From positions 38,726,850 through 38,790,849 of the forward strand of contig CM066321.1 in the NCBI GenBank assembly GCA_033807775.1: a stretch of 64,000 nucleotides of DNA, read 5' to 3'. The position numbers were made by a program, and so were the translations under genes. This document shows positions 20,419 through 32,500 of the stretch, piece after piece; within the stretch, counting starts at the first letter, position 1, and the number at the start of each line of letters is the position of its first letter. The notes under the pieces were generated by a model. It saw only the letters and a program-made list of their open reading frames with translations, had not been told where the DNA came from and ran no database searches. This stretch comes from Saussurea involucrata. Taxonomy: Eukaryota > Streptophyta > Magnoliopsida > Asterales > Asteraceae.

Positions 20419-23400
20419 ATGGTAGAACCTCAAAACTCTGCTGATTCAAGCCGAATAGGACCCGTCGATGAAATCATTATCCTCCCATACGAGTTAGCTG
20501 ACAACAACTATCGATTCGACCCAAACCCAGGACTTTATTTACCCCTATATCACATCTTCATAGAGTTTTTCAGAAACTCCGAAATCTTTAGAGCCCTGAC
20601 AGCGTTTGATGGTCATCTTCCTGCAATCTACGTCCAACAATGGTGGACCACGTGCCAGTACATAGAAGAACAAGATGGGATTGTTGGGAATGTCAACTCG
20701 AGAAATGGAGGAGCAGGAACAATCAGAATCCGTGCAATCACTTTCAGAAGAATCTTCAGGATGAAGACCAAAAGACAACTTGGAATAGAAGCCTATGAAA
20801 CCCCCCCCAATGTTGTTGTTCTTCTTGAATTCATGAAGTTCTTGGGATACAACAAAGAACTGAACAGAACAGGTGAGTGCAGAAGACAGAATCTACCAAC
20901 AATGTGGAACTTCATGTTCTCCACCTTGAACAGAACCCTCACTAGCAAATCTGGGAGTCAAGACCAAGCCAGCACAGAAATCCTACAGATCATTTATGGA
21001 TTGTTCTTTATCATAAATTTTGACTATGCCAGCATTCTTTACAACGACCTTCTTAACGCTGTCAACACAAAGACCTCATCCATAGCAAGAGGAGGAGGAG
21101 TCGTTGGAACCCATAAATTCCTGGAATTCATCAAGTTTCCTTGATTCATCAGTTTGGTAATTAGAAGAGCATTCGACAGACTGGAATTAACTCATCAGGG
21201 AAAATCTACACTTGTTTGGGTTATGTCCAAGTTCCAACCCACGACTTCAGGTGAATACCCGTTTATCCGAAGAATTCCAGGTACAATGCTTGCCCTAATC
21301 GATCCTCAACACATCTCTGTCCAAAACTATGAGAGTGCTGCTCAACCTCAAGAACCTGAGGTGAGAACCCCAGCATACTTAGGATCTGAGCCTTCATTGG
21401 AGAGTTTAAGTGAGGAAATAGCAGAGGAAGTCAACAGACCAGAGAGAAGAGTACCCGAAGTGGGGTCTTCCTCTAGAGTGATGGAGGAGGAAGTAGAGAA
21501 CAGAGCATCCAATATGGAGACTGTTCATGAGGGAGTAAAAGAAACATCAGAGGTGGAAGTTATTTCCTCTCGTAGTGGTGAGAAAGAGGACGACAGAGAG
21601 AATCCCGAGAGTTCTATATCCCTAAGAGCCAAGGGAGATGGGAGCTTATAAAAAGATGTTCAAGAGAACACAGATTAGCGTATCCATAACCAACATCCCC
21701 GTGCTTCCACACAATCTAATCCTGGTGATCAAGACCAAAGGATTATTGAAACAGAGGTGCATACCTCGAACCCTAACCTGCAAGAACCGACAGAGGCGAC
21801 TCTTCATGCCTCTGGTACGCACATACTCGGGGAAGCTATCTTTGGTAGTGATGTTCATTCGCCCCAGAACATCAATAGGTCACCTCCACACAATGATGCC
21901 TCTGTGGCTCATATAGACATGACACAAAATAGACCTGAGATCTTTGTAATCTCACGTAGCATCTGTCCGACTCAGGGACAATGGGAGACCATAGTAGAAC
22001 AAGGGAAGACTTTGCTTGATCCAAACTCTTCTCATCACATCAGATTTCCTTCCTCAGAACCTGAGCTGGAGGAGGAACCTCTGATCAGAACACCTGTAGA
22101 TGTATCCCCTCAAAAAGATCATCAAGGATCGGGTGGAAGTCCTCCAAGAGCCAACATCAATACAACTCTTGAAGGAGGCACCTCTGAACTCGAGGTTCAA
22201 TTGGATCCATGTGTTGGAACCAAGGTTACCCCCGTTGACACTGTCACAAGAGCAGAGTTCGAAAGCTTCTGTGATAGTATCAACAACTCCTTGAATGAGT
22301 ATAAACTTATCAATGAACAGAAGGAGGAGCTGATCCACAAGGAAATTGCTCTTCTTAAAGAAGAGGAATTACAACAGATATCTAATAAACATGCAGAGGT
22401 AACTCTGAAATATGCCGAGGCTGAAAATCTCAGAGCAGAGGCTGAACGCGCCAGATCAGAAGCATTTACTAAACTGACAACAGAGATAGTAGATCTAAAA
22501 AGAGACAGAACAGAGGAAATAACAAAGACTTCGACAGAACTTGCAGATCTGAAGAAAATACTGGCAGAGAATCACAAGGAATCCATGAACAGAACCCTGC
22601 CGATACCTTCTGTCATCTTATCAGAATCGAACGTCAGAACCTTGACAGAGTTAATTGACAAATCTGTTAAGAAAGCCATCAAAGACGCAACAACATCATC
22701 TGCTACTCCACTCAACATCTCAAGCCCCAACCCAAATGACTTACCCATGACAGTTGGCCAGATGGGTGACTTCCGCAGATCTGTTCTCAGCCAGATGATG
22801 ACAATTTCATCCAAGTTTGTGATGAAGGCACATGCGATAGAGAAACACGTAAAGGCATCTCTTGACATTCACAAAGTCAACTTTGAAAGTCAAGTAGATG
22901 ATATCAGAACTGCCGCAACAGAAGCTGAAGACGCAATGAAAAAGGCAGTCACAAACTTCACAGATGCCATCTTACAGACTACCACACTCAAACGACCTGT
23001 AGAAGGAGCACCAGAAGGAGAACCCTCGAGCAAAAGAGCCAAATCTACTCCAAAGTTTGTTGCTCCGTCCTCACCCGCTTCTGGAATTGCACTATCTGAT
23101 GATGATGATGATTTTGAAGATGCTAAAGAAGCTCATTCAGATAGCCAAATGGGTGAGTCCGCAGATCAACAAAACGGAGAGAAGGAAAAAGAGAAGGAAA
23201 AAGAGAAAGAAAAAGATAAAGAGGCTGAAAAGGGAAAAGGGAAAGGCAAAGCGACAGAGACGACAGAGGCAGAGGCAGAAATAGGAGATAAAGGGATAAC
23301 AGAATTAAACATGCCATAAATGACTATGGTGGAATTCGACTAGATGTTCAAAGATAGAGTCATCAAACTAACAGAAGAGTCAACGCAAGAACCACCAGAA

Positions 23401-24402
23401 ATCATATGTCTTGATACCCCTCCTACATCTCCAAGAACTGAACCAGAGAGATCAATCCCAATCTCTGCTGAAGAACAAACAAGCCAAGCCCAACCTCAAG
23501 TCAAACCCCAAGTTCTACAAGAGCCCGGACTACATATTGATATCCTCATGACAGAAACCCATGAAGATCAGAACCCAATGGTACCAGAATAGAACCCTGA
23601 ACCATCAAACCAACATACCGAGAAACCATCCTTAGAAGAATTCTTTGGTTATCTCTATGCTGACAGAGACATCATCCCTGTCAATGCCAAACCCATCAAC
23701 CCGTACCTCAATCCAATCAGAATAAACACCATTTCTGAATCAAGGCTAAAGTTCATCCAAACCAAATCAAATCTGAACAGAGCCATTGACATAAACTTCG
23801 GTATCCGCAGAATCTTGGACATCAAGCATAAGAAGTTCCAACATGACAGAGTTGTATACCATGAGTACACTGTTGAATCAACAGAAGGCATAAAAGAATT
23901 CTTCAATGACAATGATCTTGTCCTTCTGAATCCATACGATTTGATCTTGCTTCACGCATATTGCTTGAACTTCTTCGAAAGATACAAACCAGCAAGAACT
24001 GCGCTACCAGAGGTTCGATTCGCTATGAAAGAGCACGTTAATCTCAGAACTCAGATTGATTTTCAGCTAGGCATAGAGTTCGAAGTTGAGAGACTAGCGA
24101 TTGCACCACCAAACGAAAACCTTGAGGGTTATGTCCACTACAGAACTGGAACCGTAGTTGAAAATCCTCCAGTCTTCATCTGTCGACAGAAGAAGATCAA
24201 GAAGGCCATCAGAATATCTGAAGCCCACAAGTATTCGAGTGAATCGCTGGTGTATCTCAAGAACATAATTCAGAATCTCCCAAGAGAAAAATGTCCAGAA
24301 GAGCAACTGAAGCTCTGCATCGAACAAATAGATCTTATGATGGACTTCCGTGAGCTGATCAGAAGATTCGACAGAATCCTAAGGGGAGATAATTATGCCT
24401 AA
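20419..24402 (+). pseudogene. B2 ORF3, broken by stops
   Basis: One frame of 1328 codons from the first ATG after the TATA box, with stops at 21142, 21649, about 21676, 23317, about 23341 and 23590 and no frameshift. N-terminal domain: YVQQWW, FLGYNKEL, LPTMW, NRTLTSK and DYASI. The middle has a strong coiled coil with runs of Glu/Lys/Ala (nucleotides about 22250-22600), an acidic DDDDDFED cluster and a KEKEKE tract. The C-terminal domain has IDFQLGIEF, HKYSSESL and MMDFRELI. No signal peptide or membrane helix is evident. Same family as the ORF3 of B1, C1 and E; function unknown. Confidence 0.8.
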
Positions 24403-24543
24403 ACGTACTTATTCTTTTACTATGTATTGTAATATCTTAAAAGAATAGTGCAAGGTTTCAATAGAGGGAAATGTTCTCTGTTTTTTTTTTTGTTTTACAT
24501 CTCTGTATTTCCAAATTTTTATTTTCAATACTTAGGGGGAGAT
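24403..24543 (+). other. B2 3' untranslated stretch and polypurine tract
   Basis: Short AT-rich segment with a T-run, ending in CTTAGGGGGAGA just before the LTR (TG at 24544). Confidence 0.85.
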
Positions 24544-25267
24544 TGTTAGCCCAAGTATCTGTTATGTAAAAGTATTGAAAATATTATCAAGTCAGAAGAC
24601 CAACAGAGATCGAGCAGAAGAATTAGAAGAATCTCAACAAGAAGACCAACATAACTCAACAGAGTTCTGGTGGAACCAACAGAGCTCAACAGAGCTTTGG
24701 CAGAAGATCAACAGAAGAACTGTTCATACCCGAAGACCAACAGAGTTCTGGTCTATGAACTCTGTTGAAGTGAAGACCTCTGTGAAGCCTAAGTCTCGTA
24801 GAAATCCTAAGTGTCAGACACGTGTCCATACTTTCCACGTATGCCCTAAAGAAAGGAGACACACTTTCCACGTGTCATTCCAGGGTACGATAGTACACTG
24901 TCTACACTTTATCAGGGCTATAAATAGAGAGGTAGTGGAACAACAATTGTAAGCTTTTGGAGGAATAGTTTTCCATAATTGTTAAAGCACACACTACAGA
25001 ATTCCATAGCACTTCCTCCGTACGACATTGTTCCCTGTGAGATTTTAGGATACACCATTGATCTTTTCTTGGTGTTATCTATTATCAATATACGAGCAAC
25101 GTTTCATACTTGATTTTGTTATCATTATCATTATCCTGTTCTATATTTGATTATCACTGTTACAATATCGTTTACACAATCACTCACTTTAATGGCTTTA
25201 TTTAATATGCTTCCGCTGTCTATTTCTTTACCATTATTGTGATGCAACGTGAATCTGGGAACCTACA
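24544..25267 (+). repeat. B2 3' LTR (724 bp)
   Basis: Starts TGTTAGCCCAAG and ends GGGAACCTACA. TATA box TATAAATA at 24919-24926. The words CAACAGAGTTCTGG and CAACAGAGCTC recur at 24600-24770. It is about 300 bp shorter than the B1 LTR and clearly diverged from it, so B1 and B2 are different subfamilies. Confidence 0.85.
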
Positions 25268-25367
25268 CGAAGATTGCTGAACCTTCCACTTCCTCTACCA
25301 CCACTGACAAATGTGGACCCATAGTAAAATGGGTGCCGAAATCAAACCAATATTCCTTTGTTTGCAG
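25268..25367 (+). pseudogene. A3 gag C-terminus and splice-acceptor-like junction
   Basis: Encodes the last gag residues, ending in KWVPKS as in A1. The TAA that ends gag in A1 is CAA here, so the gag frame runs on for a few codons out of the pol frame. TTCCTTTGTTTG and CAG (25365-25367) precede the pol codons, matching the acceptor-like element of A1. Confidence 0.7.
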
Positions 25368-28300
25368 GTCCTGAAGGGTATCTGGTATCTCGATAGCGGA
25401 TGCTCTACACATATGACTGGTAAAAAGAACCTGCTCGCTGAATATAAGGAAGAGAAAGGTCCCTCATTGACATTTGGTGGAAATGGAAAAGGCTATACCC
25501 GAGGGTTTGGTGTACTCTATAATGGTACAACTACCTTCAGAAGAGTCGCATATGTTGAAGGACTGAAGCATAATCTTCTAAGCATCAGTCAGCTATGTGA
25601 CAAGGATTTCAAAGTGTGTTTCACTAAGGAATCCTGCTTTGTCACTGACAAAAAGGAGAAGATTTCTCTCAGCGGATATCGTTTGGAAAATGTTTATGTT
25701 ATAAACATGGACTCGACAACTACTGAGAATTCCCGTTTCTTCTCAAAAGCCTCATCTGATGTCAACTAGCTATGGCATAAGAGGCTCTCTCATCTCAACT
25801 TCAAGACACTGAATACTCTTTCTTCAAAAGAGTTGGTTACTGGTCTACCTCAACACTCATACGCTAAAGAATCTATATGTTCAGCGTGTGAGAAAGGGAA
25901 ACAAACCAAAGCAAGCTTCAAATCTAAGCAAGTTTCCTCAGTATCATCTCTTCTTCAACTTCTTCACATGGATTTGTTTGGTCCTGTTAACAAACAATCC
26001 CTCGTTGGAAAGAAATACACCCTGGTCATAGTTGATGAATTCTCTCGCTACACCTGGGTTATGTTTCTCCGTTCTAAGAGTGACACCCCTGAAGAACTCA
26101 TCACTTTCGTCAGGAAAATGGAAGTCCTGAATAATATGACTGTTCTCTCAATAAGGAGTGATCATGGGACTGAATTCAAAAACAGTTCCCTTGATAACTT
26201 CCTTCAAAGCAAGGGTATTTCTCACAACTTTTCTTCAGTAAGAACACCACAACAAAATGGAGTCGCTGAAAGAAGAAATCGAACGATCATCGAAGCTGCA
26301 CGTTCAATGCTCAACGATTCTCATCTACCTACTCAGTTCTGGGCAGAAGCTGTCAACACTGCTTGTTTCACTCAAAACAGGTCGCTGATTGTCAAAAGAT
26401 TCAAGAAGACAACCTACGAACTTTTCCATGGGAGAAAGCCTTCAATTAGCTTTCTTCACATCTTTGGATGTCAGTGTTTCATACTGAACAATAGGGATTC
26501 CCTAGGAAAGTTTGATCCCAAGGCTGATGATGGAATATTTCTTGGATATTCTTCAATCTCCAAATCCTTTAGAGTCTTCAATCGTAGAAGACAAACTGTA
26601 GAAGAAACAATCCACGTCACTTTTGACGAATCCCGTTCAGCGAACTCAAGACCCTCTGCTGATACTGAAGAACTGAATCAATGGATGTTTTCTCATCTTG
26701 GTGATTCAGAAGATGCTCCTATCCCTCATGTCAATACTTCTACCGCTGATGATGATCCTACCATCATCCCAAGCATGCAGACAAGTGAAGCTGAATCTTC
26801 ATGGGTTTCAGCTGTTGCTCTCACCACTAGGCCTGCTTCTGAACTATCTACCTCAGACATACCACCTACTTGTCAGCAATCAGTGAATGAAATAACTTCT
26901 GAACCTCTTGCTCTTCTACCTGAAATACCTGAAGTTGCCGAACCTCTTCTTCAGCTCTTCCAGAAGTTCAAATCGAACCAGCGAATCATGCTCCGGCTCA
27001 GCGATGGACTATCAATCACCCAATTGATCAAATTCTTGGTGATCCAAATGCTGGTGTTCAGACTCGACGAAGTGCAGGTAACATTTGTTTATTTGTTAAC
27101 TTTATTTCTCTGATTGAACCAAAGAAAACAGATGATGCCCTCAGAGATCTAAACTGGGTCAGCGCTATGCAAGAAGAGAGCTGACAGAATTTGAAAGAAA
27201 CAAAGTTTGGAATCTCGTTCCAAGACCATCTGACAAGTCAGTGATAGGCACTAAATGGGTCTATCGAAACAAGTTGGATGAACATGGAACTGTAACCTGT
27301 AACAAGGCTCGTCTTGTTGCTCCGGGATACAGACAAGAGGAAGGCATAGACTATGACGAAACATTTGCCCCAGTGGCAAGAATCGAAGCTATTCGTCTAT
27401 TCTTAGCTTACGCTGTTCACAGAGACTTCAAAGTATATTAGATGGATGTTAAATCAGCATTCATCAACGGAAGGCTGAATGAAGAAGTTTATGTTGAACA
27501 ACCTCCAGGATTCACTGATCCTAAGCATCCAGGTTATGTCTATAAACTGGATAAGGCACTCTATGGCTTAAAGCAAGCTCCTCGTGCATGGTATGACACT
27601 CTCTCTACTTATCTCCATATTGAAAAAATTAAGCGAGGTAAATCGATAAAACTCTATTTTCAAGAAAGTAAAAGGTCATATCATTCTTGTTCAAATATAT
27701 GTCGTTGATATTATATTTGGTTCTACTAACCTTGATTTATGTACTCGTTTCGCGGAAAGAATGAAAGTTGAAAAAGGTACTTTCATTCAGCAAGGTAAGT
27801 ATGTTAAGGATATGCTGAAAAAGTTTGACTTAACTCAAAGCTCAGCTATGAAAACCCCAATGGCACCACCGCTGACACTTAACAAAGATCCTTCAGGGAA
27901 ACATGTTAATGTCACAGCGTATCGTGGGATGATCGGCTCTCTTCTATATCTTACAGCTAGCCATCCTGATATTATGTATGCAACTTGTTTAGGTGCACGA
28001 TATCAATCTGAACATAAGGAATCTCATTTGATCGTTGTAAAGCGTATTTTTAGATACCTTAAGGGTACTCCTAACCTAGGTCTTTGGTATCCCAAAGACT
28101 CAGGGTTTGATCTAATCGCCTATTCAGATAGTAATTTTGCATGATGCAAATTGGATAGGAAAAAGCACCACAGGAGGCTGTCAGCTCCTGGGTGGAAAGC
28201 TGGTGAGTTGGACAAGTAAAAAGCAAAAGTCAGTATCCACCTCAACCGCTGAAGCTGAGTACGTAGCCGCTGGAAGCTGTTGTTCTCAGGTCTTATGGAT

Positions 28301-28583
28301 GAGAAATCAACTACTTGACTATGACCTTCAGCTCTCCAAAATTCCAATCTATTGCGACATCACTAGTGCCATCGCCATAGCAAACAATCCGGTGCTACAC
28401 TCAAAGACCAAACACATCGAGATCAGGTATCGTTTTATCAGAGATCATGTGATGAATGGTGATATAGAACTTCATTTTATTGCCACTGACTTTTAGTTAG
28501 TTGATCTTTTCACCAAACCTCTTGACGAGACAAGATTTAATTTTCTCATCAGCGAGCTTGGAATGCTAAACCTGGAAGAGTAA
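25368..28583 (+). pseudogene. A3 pol, heavily decayed
   Basis: Protease WYLDSGCSTHMTG (about 25381), integrase blocks LWHKRLSH, CSACEKGKQ, RSDHGTEF and GVAERRNRTIIEAARS, RT blocks GTKWVYRNK and MDVKSAFING, and RNase H to LGMLNLEE and TAA (28581-28583). Lesions seen: TAG at 25767, a frameshift near 27000, a frameshift near 27175, TAG at 27439, a frameshift near 27640, YVVD in place of catalytic YVDD (27698-27709), a deletion of the SMMGEL..FFLGLQ region near 27765, a frameshift at 28140 and TAG at about 28496. It is plainly dead, and the oldest-looking pol in the window. Confidence 0.88.
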
Positions 28584-28947
28584 AAAGTGGTTCACATTAG
28601 ATCAGTGATAATATGAACTGATATATCCCTTTTAATCATCAAATCTCTGAACAAAATTGATTCGCTGATATCAAGGCATGTTCTCTATCTTAGTCGCTGA
28701 CGTTCGCTTCAGTATGTAGAATTTCAAAACAAATTGCATCGCTGAATATCTCTTCCTTTCAGTGATTCTTTGAAACTCTAAAACTAACACTGATATTTCT
28801 ATTCAATGCTTCTCTATATTTCTAAATGTCCCTGAGTTTTTCTAAAACCCTCAGAGGCTCAGAGACACCTTAAAATATGAAAGGACGTTTGTGACGTCAT
28901 CCTTTGGATAAACCATGGCACACCTTTTTGTCTGACACGTTCGCCCG
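28584..28947 (+). other. A3 pol-ORF3 spacer fragment
   Basis: 364 bp, no gene. It contains five CGCTGA words and AT-rich sequence, and ends at the C1 LTR. The bases GCCCG (28943-28947) would be the C1 target duplication, but the partner is outside the window. Confidence 0.6.
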
Positions 28948-29527
28948 TGTAGAAACCAGGATTTAATCTTACAACCAAATATGAACAATCAAACAGTAAA
29001 TGATAGAGATTTGGATCAACGCACTTGTATTCAGTTAGGAACAGATTACAGATCTAGAGAGAGAATCTCTCAAAGATTACAAAAGTTGAATACAAAGATA
29101 TGCGGGAAAGTTATGCCAAAGATTAGTTAGCTTACAGTTGCTAACAACTATATATACTGTAAGGAAAAGCTAAAGTTACAGTACATATACATGAAAGACT
29201 AATAGAACAATTACACGTGTCCTAATTAGTAACAGAATGTAACTGAAAATATCCTAAGACATAAGTTCTGAACAACATGTTCAGAACTTCTGAACATCCT
29301 TCTGATCAAGCACTTCAGAACTTCCTTCAAGCACTTGGGATATTTTCATCTTCATCATCAGAAGTTCTGAGTCTCCTACTCAGAACTCTGACCCTTCTGT
29401 TCAGATTCCACACTTGTATTCTTTTCGAGATTCTCTGATCAGAACTTCTGAGTCTTCTAAATCAGAACTCTGAGTCTTCTATTCAGATCCAACACTTGTA
29501 ACTTTTGACAAAACTTCAGATCTAACA
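28948..29527 (-). repeat. C1 3' LTR (580 bp)
   Basis: In the sense direction it starts TGTTAGATCTGAAG next to the polypurine tract and ends GGTTTCTACA. TATA-like TATATATAG near 29148-29157. Numerous CAGAACTTCTGA-like words occur between 29270 and 29490. The outer end is inferred from the TG..CA rule and the LTR ends of the related B elements, not from a second copy. Confidence 0.75.
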
Positions 29528-29529
29528 AT

Positions 29530-29541
29530 CTCCCCCTTTTT
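29530..29541 (-). other. C1 3' polypurine tract
   Basis: Sense CAAAAAGGGGGAG next to the LTR. It primes plus-strand synthesis and fixes the orientation. Confidence 0.88.
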
Positions 29542-29542
29542 G

Positions 29543-32500
29543 TCAAATAGTCCTGTACTTTTCATCATCATATTCTTTTAGTGCTGGAACAATCTTCAAA
29601 ACCAGAACATTTCTTAGAGTAAGCCTTCTGTTAATCTTTTCTATGATCTCTTGAATCTCTTCAACTTGTTTTCCCTTTTGTAACTTTTTCTCCAGACTGT
29701 GTTTGATGAACCTTAAAGTTCCTGAACAATATTTTGCCACTTCTTCTGATCTGAAGAAAATCTTTTCATTTCTGTCATTTCTTAAGAAGACTCCCAACTC
29801 TGGATATCTTGTAACATTTCCACTTTTCAGAAGATTCAGATTTTCATGCTCATTATTTGGCTTTGAGAGATATACACATGGCCTTTGTAAATACAGTGCA
29901 ATTTGAAAATCTGTATATGCATGCCATCTAAGAATATAAAACATAGCCTCTCTCACTGCAGCCAATGCTCCTCTCTCCTTTTTCAGTTTACTGCAGTCTT
30001 TATTTGACAAAAGACTATACAATCTGTACAAATCTGTTATTGAGATTTTTTCGAAATCTGCTTCAGTAAAGTAGTAGACTTTTCCATCTTCTCTTAAGAC
30101 TTTAAATGAGTAGTATTCATGTTTCATGAACTTCTTCTCTTTCAATTCTCTAATCCCTGTGATTAAGAAATCTGAATATACTGATTCTTTTGGTTTTCCT
30201 AAGCGCTTTGACATTTCACCACGAAGACATTGATGTATCTCTGTTCTGTCATGATAAACACTTAGAAAGTTTACTTCTCTTGGTTGAAAGAAATAAGGAA
30301 GAGCATACTCCAGAAAGTAACCATTAACATCAACATGTATTTCTTCTTCATTAGCCTCAGACTTTTCTAGTTGATCAGCATCTTTCATTTCAACATCTTG
30401 TGAAGACACATCTAGAATATCTTCTTCAACTTCTTCTGAGTAAACACCATTTACTTGATATTCAGCTGGAAAAACAAAATCTCTGTGTAACAACTTCTTT
30501 GGATTTACTTCTGAAAGTAACCATTCATTGCAATTTCTGATTTTGTTTCTGAGTTCAAGTCTTTTAGTGACACATCTGATACATTTTTCTCTCACAGAAA
30601 CTCTGACATTCTCAACATAAGCTTTCATCTTCATTATCGTCTTCTTCAGAGTAGCATCACTATACTTTACTAGATCATTCAATCTGAATAGAATGACTTG
30701 GTTGAATTCTGAATGAATGAATCTTTCATTTCCAACTTCTTCACTCACAAAGCCATCAAAGTTGCTTATTACTTCAAGAGTTTTGATTGGACTTGTCAAG
30801 TTACATTTCTCTTTCCTTGACTCAATTGCCAACTGAAAATCATACAAATACAGATTTCTGACATATATTCCCAGAACTCTTCTGCATTCAAGTTCTATCC
30901 AAGCATCTTCAGTACCAACAAAGAATTTCACCAAGAAAATTTGATCTTCCAAGAACAATCTGTGGAAATCAAAACTTGTCATGTTCACCTTTAAGTTTCC
31001 TTCTTTCAATACATTCAGATTAACATATTCCAGACCATCAAATTCTTCACTTAGAAAGTCTAACACCTTCACAATTCTTTTCTGAACATGTAGCTTTTCA
31101 TCAGTCTTTCTTAACCTGTTTGAAGCTTCCACATATGTCATCTGAATCCTCTCATCCAAGAATCCATCAATAAAATTTTCAATGTCAACAAACTCATCAT
31201 CTTTGCAGTAGACAGATTCATAATTGTCTTCAGGGAAAATACTAACATATGAGTTTCTTGCCAATGGTGTATCTTCTCTTTCAACAATAAAGTCACATAA
31301 AGGTTCTTCAAGAATGGGTAAATCAATTCTGGGAATCACAATTGGCCTTCTATAAGTGTAGAAAGGCATAAAGAAGTCTTCAACTTTCACAAGATCTTCT
31401 TCTGATACATCTTCAAAGAAATATTCTACAATGTCTTTTACAAACTGCTTTGTGTATCTTACAGAGTGATCTTCTTCTCCCAACAAGTCAATTGGCCTCA
31501 CCAATCTGATAACTCTTTGAACATTCTGAATGTTAAGAGCTCTGACCAACTCACTATGCATTCTCCTTATCAAAATATCATTCAGTCTTCTCTCTTCAAG
31601 TTCAGAATTAAGAAGTTCCCTTCTGGTATAAGGAACTATCTATAAACAAGTGTTAATCTCAGAACTTTCAATCAATCTTTCTTCAGAGATATCTGCCATA
31701 GTTATTTCACACCATTCTTCAGAAGAATCTGTCATTTCTTCTATAACAACATTTTGATCTGATATAACCTTATCTGATCCAAAAATATCCATCTTTTCAG
31801 TCTCATCATTCTGATCAGTATTTGCCATAAGAATTTTAGTTTCATCGAATTAATCTCCATCTCTGTATTCAACACCAATTCCTCTGTTTCACTTGAGTTT
31901 TCACTTCCCATCTTTTCAATTTCCATCTCTTCCTCAGTATCTGAACTAATAGTCTGAACCTCAACCAACTTCTCAGCTTCTGTTGATTTTTCCACTTCTG
32001 CTGATTCATCAACTACTTGAATATTTTCTGAATTTTGAACCTCTGCAACTGCTAACTGCATATCATAAATCTCAAAATCTGCTAAGTCAATATCAGCTGA
32101 CTTTTCAACATTTTCTAACTCATCAGTGCTTTGTTCATCAACCTCAGAATTATGCTTTTGCCTTTTCTCCCCCTTTTGATGATCATGAGGATCATTATCA
32201 TCAAACTTCCTTATTAAATTCTGAGTTGATTCTTCTTCAGGTTCAGCTATAGACATAGGCATGATGGCTAATTTTGAACTGAAAGCTTGTAACAATGAAG
32301 ATTTCATATCATTCATATTCCTTACTAACTCCTTTTGAAATTCTGACATACTATCCTTGATCTCCTTTTTGTGAGATTCCAAGGACACTTTCATTTCATC
32401 CACCTTTTGTTCAACAGATTTTGCTTTCCCTTCCAACAAAATCTTGAGATCTTTCACCTCATTTTTCAAAGAATCCACCGTACTCTCCAATTTTTCAACT

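Larger units (their letters stand above)
11077..25267 (+). mobile_element. B2: copia element (gag end, pol, ORF3, 3' LTR)
   Basis: Plus-strand element of the same group as B1. Present are the C-terminal half of gag, protease to RNase H (split by A2), a 1-kb spacer, the complete ORF3 frame, polypurine tract and 724-bp 3' LTR. Its 5' LTR and gag N-terminus are missing because a D'-type LTR interrupts gag at 11077. The bases after the 3' LTR (CGAAG, 25268-25272) belong to the gag of A3, so B2 inserted there. All coding parts carry lesions. Confidence 0.85.
25268..28947 (+). mobile_element. A3: A-family copia element, gag end to spacer
   Basis: Outermost element recognisable in the window. The last residues of gag, a decayed pol and the start of the pol-ORF3 spacer are present. 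B2 interrupts its gag on the left and C1 interrupts its spacer on the right. Protease wording (GKKNLLAEYKEEKGPS) is nearly that of A1, and the spacer repeats CGCTGA, which places it in family A. Confidence 0.8.
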
